Positions 1-6,308 of a DNA stretch of 7,751 nucleotides are shown here, piece after piece. How positions within the stretch are numbered: the stretch's first letter is position 1; each line of letters starts with the position of its first letter. Origin of the DNA: Rhodobacterales bacterium (GTDB lineage: Bacteria > Pseudomonadota > Alphaproteobacteria > Rhodobacterales > Rhodobacteraceae). A program made the translations under genes and the position numbers. The notes below the pieces were generated by a model. The model was not told the DNA's origin. It ran no database searches and saw only the letters and a program-made list of their open reading frames with translations. The stretch spans positions 1 through 7,751 of the forward strand of contig JAACVA010000049.1 of the NCBI GenBank assembly GCA_009992615.1, in the 5' to 3' direction.

Positions 1-400
1 GAAAGATTTCCACGCCCAACCCCTCGGCCACCTCGGCCATCCAGCGACAGACATTGCCCATGGAGACGATGAAATTGCCATGGTTGCTCATCAGTGGCGG
101 CATCAGGATGTTGGGGATGCGCATCTTGCCAGCCGCGCCCAGCATGTAAAAGTTGTCTTCTGTCACCGGCACGGTGATCGGCGCACCCATGTCGCGCCAG
201 TCGGGCAGCAGGGCATCAAGACCCGACGGGTCAAGCACCGCCCCCGACAGGATATGCGCGCCCACTTCGGACCCCTTTTCCAGAACCACGACGTTCAGGT
301 CGGAGTCCAGCTGTTTCAGTCGGATCGCCGCCGACAGCCCCGCGGGACCCGCCCCCACGATGACCACATCGTATTCCATCGACTCGCGCTGTTGGGCCAT
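1..400 (-). CDS. Electron transfer flavoprotein-ubiquinone oxidoreductase, N-terminal part (partial)
   Basis: ETF-QO passes electrons from reduced electron transfer flavoprotein, and so from fatty-acid and amino-acid dehydrogenases, to ubiquinone at the inner membrane, using FAD and a 4Fe-4S cluster. Only the first 133 residues are present; the gene runs off the left edge, so the cluster-binding C-terminus cannot be seen. Visible are the FAD dinucleotide-binding motif GAGPAG (about residues 16-21) with the following AAIRLKQL helix, the VLEKG strand end and the GAHILSGAVLDP segment. The stretches PDW..MGAP, PVTED and NHGNFIV match my recollection of the mitochondrial ETFDH protein and separate it from general FAD oxidoreductases. 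The start is well fixed: AAGGAGGTG lies four bases before the ATG. It is divergent from greA. Family assignment is from remembered homologues and is firm. Confidence 0.93.
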   Translation of the reverse strand, partial: MAQQRESMEYDVVIVGAGPAGLSAAIRLKQLDSDLNVVVLEKGSEVGAHILSGAVLDPSGLDALLPDWRDMGAPITVPVTEDNFYMLGAAGKMRIPNILMPPLMSNHGNFIVSMGNVCRWMAEVAEGLGVEIF

Positions 401-428
401 GCTTCACCTCCTTAAATCCGACCGACTA

Positions 429-458
429 CCGATAGCCAAATGGGGCGCCTCGGGTCAA
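429..458 (-). promoter_or_regulatory. Candidate sigma-70 promoter for the ETF-QO gene
   Basis: On the minus strand TTGACC (453-458) is followed after 18 bases by TATCGG (429-434). The -35 box matches the consensus at five of six positions, the -10 box at three. A start about seven bases further on would leave a leader of roughly 20 bases before the strong ribosome binding site. This is a pattern match only; the -10 box is weak. Confidence 0.4.
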
Positions 459-543
459 TCGCAACCCGGCGTCGAATTGGCGCACCGCGTCACCGCGCAG
501 CACCCTTCGACGGTGTGCGCCTGCCCAGCGCATTGCCCGCCCC

Positions 544-573
544 TTGACTTTGCAGGCCCAGCTTGGGTTAACA
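544..573 (+). promoter_or_regulatory. Candidate promoter for greA
   Basis: TTGACT (544-549) is a five-of-six match to the -35 consensus. After 18 bases comes TTAACA (568-573), a poor -10 box. The position, about 40 bases before the greA start codon, fits. Confidence is low because the -10 match is weak and no other evidence is available. Confidence 0.3.
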
Positions 574-613
574 GGACGAACCGCCACGGGCTAAACCGAA
601 AAGACAGATCCGC

Positions 614-1084
614 ATGGAAAAAATTCCGTTGACCAAAGCCGGGCAAATCGCCCTGAACGCCGAACTGAAGCTGTTGAAAAGCGTCGAGCGCCCTGAGATC
701 ATTCGCGCCATCGCCGAGGCGCGCGAACATGGCGACCTGTCCGAGAACGCAGAATACCATTCCGCCAAGGAAAAGCAGAGCTTTATCGAAGGTCGGATCA
801 AGGAGATCGAGGGCATCCTGTCGCTTGCCGATGTGATCGACACCTCGAAGATGTCCGGCACGATCAAATTCGGCGCCTGGGTCACCCTGGTTGACGAAGA
901 TACCGATGAAGAGAAAACCTATCAGATCGTCGGTGAGCCCGAGGCGAATCTCGAGGCTGGCAAGCTGAACATCAAGTCGCCTCTCGCGCGCGCATTGATC
1001 GGCAAGGATGAAGGCGACAGCGTCGAGGTGCGCACGCCGGGTGGCGAGAAAAGCTATGAAGTGTTGAAAATCGTCTACAACTGA
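614..1084 (+). CDS. greA: Transcription elongation factor GreA
   Basis: GreA enters the secondary channel of RNA polymerase and stimulates cleavage of the backtracked RNA 3' end, freeing stalled elongation complexes. The protein has 156 residues, the usual length being about 158. The N-terminal antiparallel coiled coil covers about residues 1-75 and carries the signature GDLSENAEYHSAKE. The acidic tip residues D41 and E44, which in E. coli GreA act at the polymerase active site, fall at exactly the same numbers, which also supports this start codon. The C-terminal FKBP-like domain follows (about 80-156), ending in GGEKSYEVLKI. The ribosome binding site is weak: only a purine-rich AAAAGACAGA lies upstream. 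It is followed after 36 bases by a membrane protein gene on the same strand, which could be co-transcribed. No terminator is obvious in that gap. Confidence 0.97.
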   Translation: MEKIPLTKAGQIALNAELKLLKSVERPEIIRAIAEAREHGDLSENAEYHSAKEKQSFIEGRIKEIEGILSLADVIDTSKMSGTIKFGAWVTLVDEDTDEEKTYQIVGEPEANLEAGKLNIKSPLARALIGKDEGDSVEVRTPGGEKSYEVLKIVYN

Positions 1085-1120
1085 AACTGACCGGGGGCGC
1101 CGCCGCCGGAAAGGACCATG

Positions 1121-2128
1121 ATGGCCGAGCCCGACACAGACCGCGCCGTGGATATTGGCATCTACGCCAAACCCGCCCCCGTGCCGGGGATGACCGACAC
1201 CGACAAGCTGGCGCTGGCGCTGGCGCTGTTGTGGCTCGTCGGCTCGGGGCTGTTCTTCCTGATGTTCAGCGGCGGCGAGGCCAGCGTCGGGTTCGATCCG
1301 CTGCGCTTCGTTGTGACATTGCTGGCGGTGTTCCTGCCTGTTGCGCTGATCTGGGTCGGGGCGGCGGCAACCCGCAGCGCCCGGATCATGCGCGAGGAAT
1401 CCGCGCGCCTGCATCTGGCGATCGACGGCATTCGCCAGATCTATCTGCAATCACAGAAAACCGCCGCCAGTGGTGCGTCTCCCGAGGTGGCCCGCAAGCT
1501 GAACGAAATCGTCGAGCAGCAGAAAAAGACAGAAATCGCCCTGTCCGGCTTCATTTCGATTCGCCCCCATGCGCCGGTGCCGGTGCCCGCGGCAGTTCCG
1601 CGGGCCGAGGAACAGGCAAGCCTGGCACTGGGCACACCGTCGGATGCGCTGACGCCGCCATTGGCCACCGACGATTTCATTTCAGCCCTGCAATTCCCCG
1701 AAAGCCCGGAAGACAAGGAAGGTTTTCGCGCTCTGCGTCGGGCCTTGCAGGATCGGCAGGCGGCGCAACTGATTCAGGCGGCGCAGGACGTGCTGACCCT
1801 GTTGTCCCAGGACGGCATTTATATGGACGATCTGCGCCCCGACCGCGCCCGCCCGGAAATCTGGCGCAAGTTCGCTCAGGGCGAACGCGGCCGCGCCATC
1901 GCCAGCCTGGGGGGTATCCGCGATCGGTCTTCCCTGGCGTTATCCGCAGCGCGGATGCGCAACGACACGATCTTCCGCGACGCCACCCACCATTTCCTGC
2001 GCAAGTTCGACCACACCTTCGCCGCGTTCGAACAGACTGCCAGCGATGCCGAAATCGCCGCGCTGACCGACACCCGCACCGCTCGTGCCTTCATGTTGTT
2101 GGGCCGCGCCACAGGCACTTTCGACTGA
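1121..2128 (+). CDS. Conserved-looking membrane protein of unknown function, two membrane helices plus coiled coil
   Basis: I do not recognise a named family. The 335-residue protein has a short acidic N-terminus, two hydrophobic segments (about residues 30-49 and 63-83), then a charged helix-rich stretch likely to form a coiled coil (about 85-145). A Pro/Ala-rich linker follows (about 148-180), and then a helical C-terminal domain (about 187-335) containing EGFRALRRALQD and YMDDLRPDRARPEIWRKFA. Arginines just after the second helix (TRSARIMR) suggest, by the positive-inside rule, that both ends lie in the cytoplasm. The first helix is encoded partly by a threefold CTGGCG repeat (1208-1225). 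The adjacent ATG at 1118 is an alternative start; I prefer 1121 because AAGGA then sits five bases upstream rather than two. Codon use matches the neighbours, so this looks like a resident gene. It may be transcribed with greA. Function is open. Confidence 0.85.
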   Translation: MAEPDTDRAVDIGIYAKPAPVPGMTDTDKLALALALLWLVGSGLFFLMFSGGEASVGFDPLRFVVTLLAVFLPVALIWVGAAATRSARIMREESARLHLAIDGIRQIYLQSQKTAASGASPEVARKLNEIVEQQKKTEIALSGFISIRPHAPVPVPAAVPRAEEQASLALGTPSDALTPPLATDDFISALQFPESPEDKEGFRALRRALQDRQAAQLIQAAQDVLTLLSQDGIYMDDLRPDRARPEIWRKFAQGERGRAIASLGGIRDRSSLALSAARMRNDTIFRDATHHFLRKFDHTFAAFEQTASDAEIAALTDTRTARAFMLLGRATGTFD

Positions 2129-2140
2129 GGCGTGGCCCTG

Positions 2141-2163
2141 ATTTCTTCTTGCCAAAAATACTC
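2141..2163. repeat. Possible family-wide short intergenic motif
   Basis: Between the membrane protein stop and ytoQ lies an AT-rich stretch unlike its GC-rich surroundings, containing TTCTTGCCAAAAATACTC. From memory, near copies of this motif, read in either direction, recur many times between genes in Rhodobacteraceae genomes. Only one copy is in this window, so repetition cannot be shown here. It could alternatively be promoter or untranslated-leader sequence of ytoQ. Confidence 0.35.
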
Positions 2164-2212
2164 AATCCACAGACCGGCCGCCGCGCCGCCCTTGCCAGCA
2201 AAAGGATCCATC

Positions 2213-2659
2213 ATGCTCAAGGTCTATCTGTCCGGTGAAATCCACACCGATTGGCGCGACCAGATCATCGCAGGGGCGCAGGGGTTGGAGGTGCAATTCA
2301 GCGGCCCGGTGACCGATCACGCGGCCAGCGACGATTGCGGCGTGACAATTCTGGGGGGCGAGGCGGATAAATACTGGCACGACCACAAGGGCGCGATGGT
2401 GAACGCCATTCGCACCCGCAAAGGGATTTCCGATGCCGATGTCGTCGTCGTGCGGTTCGGCGATCAGTACAAACAGTGGAACGCCGCCTTTGACGCGGGA
2501 TTTGCCGCCGCACTGGGCAAATCCCTGATCGTGTTGCACGGGCCTGACCATGCCCATGCGTTGAAAGAGGTGGACGCCGCCGCGCTGGCCGTGGCGCGTG
2601 ATCCGCGCCAGGTGGTCGAGATCCTGCGCTATGTGCTGTCCGGCGCACTGCCGGCCTAG
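2213..2659 (+). CDS. ytoQ: YtoQ family protein
   Basis: This 148-residue protein matches the YtoQ family, known from Bacillus subtilis and many proteobacteria and without a demonstrated function. Family hallmarks visible are VYLSGEIHTDWR at the start, GPVTDH (about residues 33-38), a central ADVVVVRFGDQYKQWNAAFDAGFA and the strand SLIVLHG. The order of strands and helices resembles the nucleoside 2-deoxyribosyltransferase-like Rossmann fold, so a nucleotide-type ligand is a reasonable guess but only that. A longer reading from a GTG at 2132 is open. I reject it because AAAGGA stands six bases before the ATG at 2213, the homologues begin at this point, and the extra 27 codons run through the AT-rich motif. 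It is convergent with the glutathione transferase gene, with 27 bases between the stops. Confidence 0.92.
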   Translation: MLKVYLSGEIHTDWRDQIIAGAQGLEVQFSGPVTDHAASDDCGVTILGGEADKYWHDHKGAMVNAIRTRKGISDADVVVVRFGDQYKQWNAAFDAGFAAALGKSLIVLHGPDHAHALKEVDAAALAVARDPRQVVEILRYVLSGALPA

Positions 2660-2668
2660 CGCAGGCCG
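2652..2668. terminator. Weak hairpin between convergent ytoQ and GST genes
   Basis: CGGCCT and AGGCCG form a six-bp stem around a five-base loop, overlapping the ytoQ stop codon. There is no T run on either side, so it is at best a weak or Rho-assisted terminator and may be chance in GC-rich DNA. Confidence 0.2.
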
Positions 2669-2686
2669 CACGCCGGTCGAGCCGGG

Positions 2687-3385
2687 TCAGGCGCGGGCAG
2701 GAATATCCTTGCCTTTGTCCACAGCGGGGCGGGCATAAAAGCGTTTGTGCCAGGCCACCAGATTTGGGTAGTCGGCCCAGCCCAGGATTTCCCGCGCGCC
2801 GTAAAAGTCCAGTGCGTTGAGCCAGGGCACGATGGCAATGTCAGCGATGGAATAGTCACCGCTGATCCAGTCCGTGCTGGCCATTTCTTGTTCCAGCACA
2901 GCCAAAAGGCGTTTGGCCTCGGTGATATAACGATCCCGCGGGCGGGGGTCTTCGATCTGGGCGCCGGCGAATTTGGTAAAAAAGCCCAACTGCCCGAACA
3001 TCGGCCCGATGCCGCCCATCTGGAACATCAGCCATTGGATCGTATGCGCCTTGTCGGCGGCGGTGGTGCCGATCAGCCTGCCGGTCTTTTCCGCCAGATA
3101 GATCAGGATCGCGCCGGATTCGAACAGGGCCAGAGGCTGGCCGTCGGGGCCGTTCGGATCAATGATCGCCGGGATCTTGTTGTTGGGGTTCAGCGACAGA
3201 AACGCCGGGCTTTTCACGTCGGCATCCGTCAGCGTGACCAGATGGGGTTCGTAGGGAAGGCCCAGTTCCTCAAGCGCGATCGACACCTTGACGCCGTTCG
3301 GCGTGGGATAGGAATACAGCTGGATCACATCCGGGGTCTGGGCAGGCCAGCGGTCGGTGATGGAAAATTGTGCAAGATCGGCCAT
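2687..3385 (-). CDS. Glutathione S-transferase family protein, Nu class (YfcG/YghU-like)
   Basis: The 232-residue protein has a thioredoxin-like N-terminal domain (about 20-104) and a helical C-terminal domain (about 110-225). The motif YPTPNGVKV places Thr28 and Asn30 where E. coli YfcG has Thr9 and Asn11, the residues that in Nu-class enzymes bind the glutathione sulfur instead of a catalytic Tyr, Ser or Cys. SPNNKIPAI-like NPNNKIPAI with cis-Pro73 and FESGAILIYLAEKTG with Glu90-Ser91 for the glutamyl part of glutathione are present. QWLMFQMGGIGPMFGQ and ISGDYSIADIA are typical of the C-terminal domain. Nu-class enzymes act mainly as disulfide-bond reductases or glutathione peroxidases with low transferase activity; the actual substrate here is unknown. 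The protein has no cysteine. It has about 18 extra residues at the N-terminus compared with YfcG, with AGGAG five bases before the chosen ATG. It is convergent with ytoQ and divergent from mscL. Confidence 0.93.
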   Translation of the reverse strand: MADLAQFSITDRWPAQTPDVIQLYSYPTPNGVKVSIALEELGLPYEPHLVTLTDADVKSPAFLSLNPNNKIPAIIDPNGPDGQPLALFESGAILIYLAEKTGRLIGTTAADKAHTIQWLMFQMGGIGPMFGQLGFFTKFAGAQIEDPRPRDRYITEAKRLLAVLEQEMASTDWISGDYSIADIAIVPWLNALDFYGAREILGWADYPNLVAWHKRFYARPAVDKGKDIPARA

Positions 3386-3524
3386 GTCGGCTCCTGATAT
3401 TCGGGGTGCACCTGTGCTACGCCGGTTTGTGCGATAAAAAAAGCGCGGAACCTGTGGGAAACAATGCTATCGGCTGTGCGGCAACGAACCAAGGCAGCCG
3501 GCACACAGCGCAAACGGGGACGGA

Positions 3525-3908
3525 ATGATAAACGAGTTCAAGGATTTCATTGCCAAGGGCAATGTCATGGATCTGGCCGTGGGCATCATCATCGGCGCAG
3601 CCTTCACCGGAATTGTCAGCAGCCTTGTCGAGGATCTGATCAATCCGCTCATCGGTCTGGTTGTCGGTGGGCTGGATTTCAGCGGCCTCAGCTTCGGCAT
3701 CGGTGAGGCACAGTTCATGTATGGCAAGTTCATTACCGCGACGATCAATTTTCTGATCATTGCCGTCGTGGTGTTCGTGCTGGTAAAATTGGTGAACCGT
3801 CTGAAATCCGTGGCGGAAAAGCCCGATGATGTGGTGCCGGACGTGCAGACCGGACCATCCGAGCTGGACGTGCTGATCGAAATCCGCGATTCGCTGAAAC
3901 GCGGGTGA
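3525..3908 (+). CDS. mscL: Large-conductance mechanosensitive channel MscL
   Basis: MscL is a homopentameric inner-membrane channel that opens at high membrane tension and releases solutes during sudden osmotic downshock. The 127-residue protein is close to the family norm of about 136. It has the amphipathic N-terminal helix INEFKDFIAKGN, a first membrane helix with DLAVGIIIGAAF (about 14-45), a short periplasmic loop around GGLDFSG and GEAQFMYG, and a second membrane helix FLIIAVVVFVLVKLVNRL (about 74-94). The C-terminal cytoplasmic helix ends LIEIRDSLKRG, close to the E. coli ending. Leu17 and Ile21 correspond to E. coli Leu19 and Val23 of the pore constriction, and Gly24 to Gly26. GGGGA lies four bases before the ATG. 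It is a single-gene unit, divergent from the GST gene and closed by a strong hairpin. Confidence 0.97.
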   Translation: MINEFKDFIAKGNVMDLAVGIIIGAAFTGIVSSLVEDLINPLIGLVVGGLDFSGLSFGIGEAQFMYGKFITATINFLIIAVVVFVLVKLVNRLKSVAEKPDDVVPDVQTGPSELDVLIEIRDSLKRG

Positions 3909-3912
3909 AGCG

Positions 3913-3945
3913 GCCACTGGCCCGCCCCCATGGCGGGCCAGTGGC
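3913..3945. terminator. Perfect 14-bp hairpin between convergent mscL and ald
   Basis: GCCACTGGCCCGCC (3913-3926) pairs perfectly with GGCGGGCCAGTGGC (3932-3945) around the five-base loop CCCAT. It begins four bases after the mscL stop and ends six bases before the ald stop, so it is placed to end transcription from both sides. Neither side has a T run, as is common in GC-rich alphaproteobacteria, so termination efficiency is uncertain; it may instead protect the 3' ends of both messages. Confidence 0.75.
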
Positions 3946-3951
3946 GTTGCA

Positions 3952-5070
3952 TCAAAGCTTCAGGGCCAGTTTCGCTGACAACACGTCGATTTCCAGCGCA
4001 ACCCCCACGGCATGGTTGGTCAACCGCCCGGCGTGTATGTTCAACCCTGCCAGAAGATGCGCGTCGTCCTCGCAGGCGCGCCGCCATCCCTTGTCGGCCA
4101 GGGCCAGCAGGAAGGGCATCGTGGCGTTGCCCAGGGCGAGGGTTGCGGTGCGCGATACCGCACCGGGCATGTTGGCGACGCAATAATGCACGATTCCGTC
4201 CACCTCATAGATCGGGTTTTCGTGGGTCGTGGCCTTTGACGTTTCAAAACAGCCGCCCTGGTCGATGGCCACGTCGACGATCACCGCGCCGGGTTTCATC
4301 GTGGCCAATTGCGCCCGCGTGACCAGCTTGGGCGCCGCCGCGCCGGGGATCAGAACTGCGCCGATCACCAGGTCGGCCCGCGTGACCAGATCGGCTGTGG
4401 TGGCGGCACTGGCATAGGCGTTCTTGAACTGGCCCGCGAACGTGTCATCCAGATAGCGCAGCCGGGGCAGAGACCGGTCGACAATCGTCACCTCGGCGCC
4501 CATCCCGGCGGCAACCCGCGCCGCATGGGTGCCCACCACGCCGCCGCCGATCACCAGCACCGTGGCCGGCCCCACACCGGGCACGCCGCCCAGCAGCACG
4601 CCGCGCCCGCCATTGGCCTTTTGCAGCGCCCAGGCCCCGACCTGCGGCGCCAGCCGCCCGGCCACCTCGGACATCGGCGCCAGCAGGGGCAGGCCGCCGC
4701 GATCATCGGTCACGGTTTCATAGGCGATGCAGGTCGCCCCCGAGGCCAGCAGATCATGCGTCTGGTCCGGGTCGGGCGCCAGGTGCAGGTAGGTGAACAA
4801 TACCTGCCCCTCGCGCAGCATCTTGCGCTCGGCCGGTTGCGGTTCTTTCACCTTCACGATCAGGTCGGCCTCGGCAAACACCTGTTCGGCCGTGGCGGCG
4901 ATGTGGGCCCCGGCTGCGGTGTAATCGTCATCGCTGAACCCGGCACCCTCGCCCGCGCCGGTTTGCACGATCACGCTGTGGCCGTGGGCCACCGCCTCAT
5001 GTGCGGCGTCGGGGGTCAGCCCGACGCGAAACTCCTGTGGTTTGATTTCCTTGGGGCAACCGATCAGCAT
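3952..5070 (-). CDS. ald: Alanine dehydrogenase
   Basis: Ald is a cytoplasmic enzyme that reversibly deaminates L-alanine to pyruvate and ammonium with NAD+, serving alanine use as carbon and nitrogen source. The 372 residues equal the usual length. With the start at 5070, the known functional residues of this family all fall on their standard numbers: Arg15, Lys75 and His96 for substrate binding and catalysis, the Rossmann motif GGGVVG at 175-180, Asp198 for the NAD ribose, Asp270 and Asn300. This agreement strongly supports both function and start. GGAG lies upstream of that ATG with suitable spacing. Two ATGs just upstream (5088 and 5091) are in frame and have AAGGTG near them, so a seven- or eight-residue longer form is possible. 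Much longer readings run antisense into the regulator and are not real. It is divergent from an Lrp/AsnC regulator gene, a common arrangement for ald. Confidence 0.97.
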   Translation of the reverse strand: MLIGCPKEIKPQEFRVGLTPDAAHEAVAHGHSVIVQTGAGEGAGFSDDDYTAAGAHIAATAEQVFAEADLIVKVKEPQPAERKMLREGQVLFTYLHLAPDPDQTHDLLASGATCIAYETVTDDRGGLPLLAPMSEVAGRLAPQVGAWALQKANGGRGVLLGGVPGVGPATVLVIGGGVVGTHAARVAAGMGAEVTIVDRSLPRLRYLDDTFAGQFKNAYASAATTADLVTRADLVIGAVLIPGAAAPKLVTRAQLATMKPGAVIVDVAIDQGGCFETSKATTHENPIYEVDGIVHYCVANMPGAVSRTATLALGNATMPFLLALADKGWRRACEDDAHLLAGLNIHAGRLTNHAVGVALEIDVLSAKLALKL

Positions 5071-5156
5071 GACATTCTCCACTTTCATCATTGGCACCTT
5101 AGCAGCACTGCTGGCGAAGAGGCTTGATATCTGATCCGTGTTAGCGCAGGACAGAT

Positions 5157-5170
5157 GGCAGAAAATTGCC
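5157..5170. promoter_or_regulatory. Candidate Lrp-type operator in the ald-regulator spacer
   Basis: In the 133-bp spacer between the divergent ald and regulator genes, GGCA and TGCC form an inverted repeat around the AT-rich centre GAAAAT. The inner part reads CAGAAAATTGCCTG, which resembles the general Lrp site layout of CAG and CTG half-sites flanking an A/T core. A second short inverted repeat, AGCAG-CA-CTGCT (5101-5112), lies nearer ald. Binding by the neighbouring regulator is inference from position and form. Confidence 0.4.
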
Positions 5171-5203
5171 TGAAATGCCGCGTTTGCCGAAGGAATCTGC
5201 GCC

Positions 5204-5665
5204 ATGTCCATGATCGACACAACAGACCGCCGAATCCTGGCGGTGCTGCAGGCGCGGGGGCGGATTTCCAACGCCGATCTGGCCGAGGCGGTAAACCTGT
5301 CGGCTTCGGCCTGTCACCGTCGGGTGCAGCGGCTGGAGGCCGAGGGGGTGATCATTGGCTATGTCGCGATTCTGGACCGCCGCAAACTGGACCGCAGGAC
5401 CACCGTCTTCGTCGAGATCACATTGTCGGGTCAGGCCGACGAGGTGCTGGACGCGTTTGAAAAGGCTGTGGCGCGAATTCCCGATGTTTTGGAATGTCAC
5501 CTGATGGCGGGCACCGCCGATTACCTGCTGAAGGTCGTGGCGCAGGACACCGAAGATTTCGCGATAATCCACCGCCGCCATCTGGCCCGACTGCCCGGTG
5601 TGGCGCAAATGCAAAGCTCGTTCGCGCTGCGCACTGTGCGCTGGACAACCGCGCTGCCGGTGTGA
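5204..5665 (+). CDS. Lrp/AsnC family transcriptional regulator, probable regulator of ald
   Basis: The 153-residue protein has the standard two-part Lrp/AsnC layout. An N-terminal winged helix-turn-helix (about 1-60) contains DRRILAVLQARGRISNADLAEAVNLSASACHRRVQRLEAEGVI, and a C-terminal ligand-binding RAM domain (about 65-147) contains the GTADYLLKV motif around residues 105-113. Such proteins form dimers, octamers or larger rings and respond to amino acids. Because the gene is divergent from ald, the simplest reading is an alanine-responsive activator of ald, like AldR or the Lrp-type regulators next to ald in other bacteria; this is inference from position. AAGGA lies nine bases before the ATG at 5204. 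A second in-frame ATG two codons later (5210) is possible. It is convergent with the lytic transglycosylase gene, with 79 bases between stops and no clear terminator there. Confidence 0.95.
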   Translation: MSMIDTTDRRILAVLQARGRISNADLAEAVNLSASACHRRVQRLEAEGVIIGYVAILDRRKLDRRTTVFVEITLSGQADEVLDAFEKAVARIPDVLECHLMAGTADYLLKVVAQDTEDFAIIHRRHLARLPGVAQMQSSFALRTVRWTTALPV

Positions 5666-5744
5666 CGACGGGCGACCGCGAACGCGCCGGTGAAGTCTCG
5701 TCCGTCACCACCAAGGCCAAACCAGCGGCGCAGGATTTCGGCGT

Positions 5745-6188
5745 TCAGCGCAAGCCGGTTTCTTTCAGCAGGTTCCGGCGCTTGGCTTCGTAATAATACC
5801 CGCGGGAATACCAGCCGACGGCGGCATCGCGGCTGCCGTCCGAAACCAACCAGGCGCCGCGCAGATATTTCACCGCATAGGTCAGGTTGGTTTCGGCATC
5901 CAGCAGGGCCTCGGGCGGGCCCCGGTGGCCCATCGTGCGGGCGGTGGTCGGGTGGATCTGCATCAGCCCGTAATACGGCCCGTTGCGCGCGGCGGGGTTA
6001 TAGCCACTTTCGCGTTGCACCACCCGGTGCACCAGATCGGCGGGCACACCATACGCATCGGCGTAACGCGCGATCAACCGGTTCAGTTCGACCGGGCCGT
6101 TCGCGGCGCGGGCGCGCGTCACCTCGGGGGCGCGGCGGCCACATGCGGCGAGAGCGACAAAAGACAGCAGCAGGGCGCGACGATTCAT
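5745..6188 (-). CDS. Small lytic transglycosylase lipoprotein, SLT domain family
   Basis: Lytic transglycosylases cleave the MurNAc-GlcNAc bond of peptidoglycan, leaving a 1,6-anhydro end. The mature domain here is a near-minimal SLT (goose-lysozyme-like) domain. Starting at 6188 the protein has 147 residues: MNRR, a hydrophobic segment, then the lipobox LAAC with Cys16 as the predicted lipidation site, so it is probably a lipoprotein facing the periplasm. The domain covers about 34-147. Glu60 in QRESGYNP is the expected catalytic acid, followed by the motif GPYYGLMQIHP (about 70-80) and NLTYAVKYLRG, then the tyrosine-rich GWYSRGYYYEAKRR. A longer in-frame reading from 6221 is rejected, since it would bury the signal peptide and the GAAAGG ribosome site lies six bases before the chosen ATG. 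Similar short proteins can belong to secretion or conjugation systems, but nothing of that kind is nearby. Confidence 0.92.
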   Translation of the reverse strand: MNRRALLLSFVALAACGRRAPEVTRARAANGPVELNRLIARYADAYGVPADLVHRVVQRESGYNPAARNGPYYGLMQIHPTTARTMGHRGPPEALLDAETNLTYAVKYLRGAWLVSDGSRDAAVGWYSRGYYYEAKRRNLLKETGLR

Positions 6189-6211
6189 CGGATACCTTTC
6201 GGGTTTGACAC

Positions 6212-6241
6212 GAAATACCACTGCGCACCCTGACAGGGCAA
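6212..6241 (-). promoter_or_regulatory. Candidate promoter and palindrome upstream of the lytic transglycosylase gene
   Basis: On the minus strand TTGCCC (6236-6241) and TATTTC (6212-6217) are separated by 18 bases, a weak sigma-70 type match whose start would lie about 17 bases before the ATG. The 11-base palindrome CCCTGACAGGG (6228-6238) overlaps the -35 box and could be a protein site. Both are pattern matches only. Confidence 0.27.
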
Positions 6242-6242
6242 C

Positions 6243-6271
6243 AAAAAACCCCCGCGCTTGCGCCCGGGGGT
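6243..6271 (-). terminator. Rho-independent terminator of rpsU
   Basis: On the minus strand ACCCCC (complement of 6266-6271) pairs with GGGGGT (complement of 6248-6253). One further G-C pair, a single mismatch and two more pairs close a four-base loop. The stem is followed directly by six T residues (complement of 6243-6248). This is a classic intrinsic terminator 37 bases after the rpsU stop, and it insulates the downstream lytic transglycosylase gene from rpsU transcription. Confidence 0.88.
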
Positions 6272-6308
6272 GATCGTGTGGGGCATCGCCCCCAGCATCG
6301 GGATGACG

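Noticed and set aside
1208..1225. Threefold CTGGCG repeat as a phase-variable tract.
   Set aside because: A six-base unit keeps the frame, three copies is short, and alternating Leu-Ala codons in a membrane helix explain it.
455..1450. A 331-codon minus-strand open frame opposite greA and the start of the membrane protein gene.
   Set aside because: It lies antisense to greA, whose protein is certain, and its product is rich in Gln, Arg and His in the way typical of antisense frames in GC-rich DNA. No domain is recognisable.
2132..2212. N-terminal extension of YtoQ from a GTG at 2132.
   Set aside because: The ATG at 2213 has a well-placed AAAGGA and matches where family members begin; the extension is translated intergenic motif.
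4309..5127. A 272-codon plus-strand open frame inside ald.
   Set aside because: It is the antisense shadow of a firmly identified gene, with low-complexity Gly/Gln/Arg/His content and no recognisable domain.
5071..5271. Extension of the ald frame upstream to 5271, giving a 439-residue protein.
   Set aside because: The extra part runs antisense through the divergent regulator's start. Start 5070 puts all known Ald functional residues on standard numbers and has a ribosome site.
5745..6188. The lytic transglycosylase as part of a conjugation or type III/IV secretion system.
   Set aside because: No secretion or transfer genes lie nearby; the neighbours are ordinary chromosomal genes, and a housekeeping lipoprotein explains the sequence.
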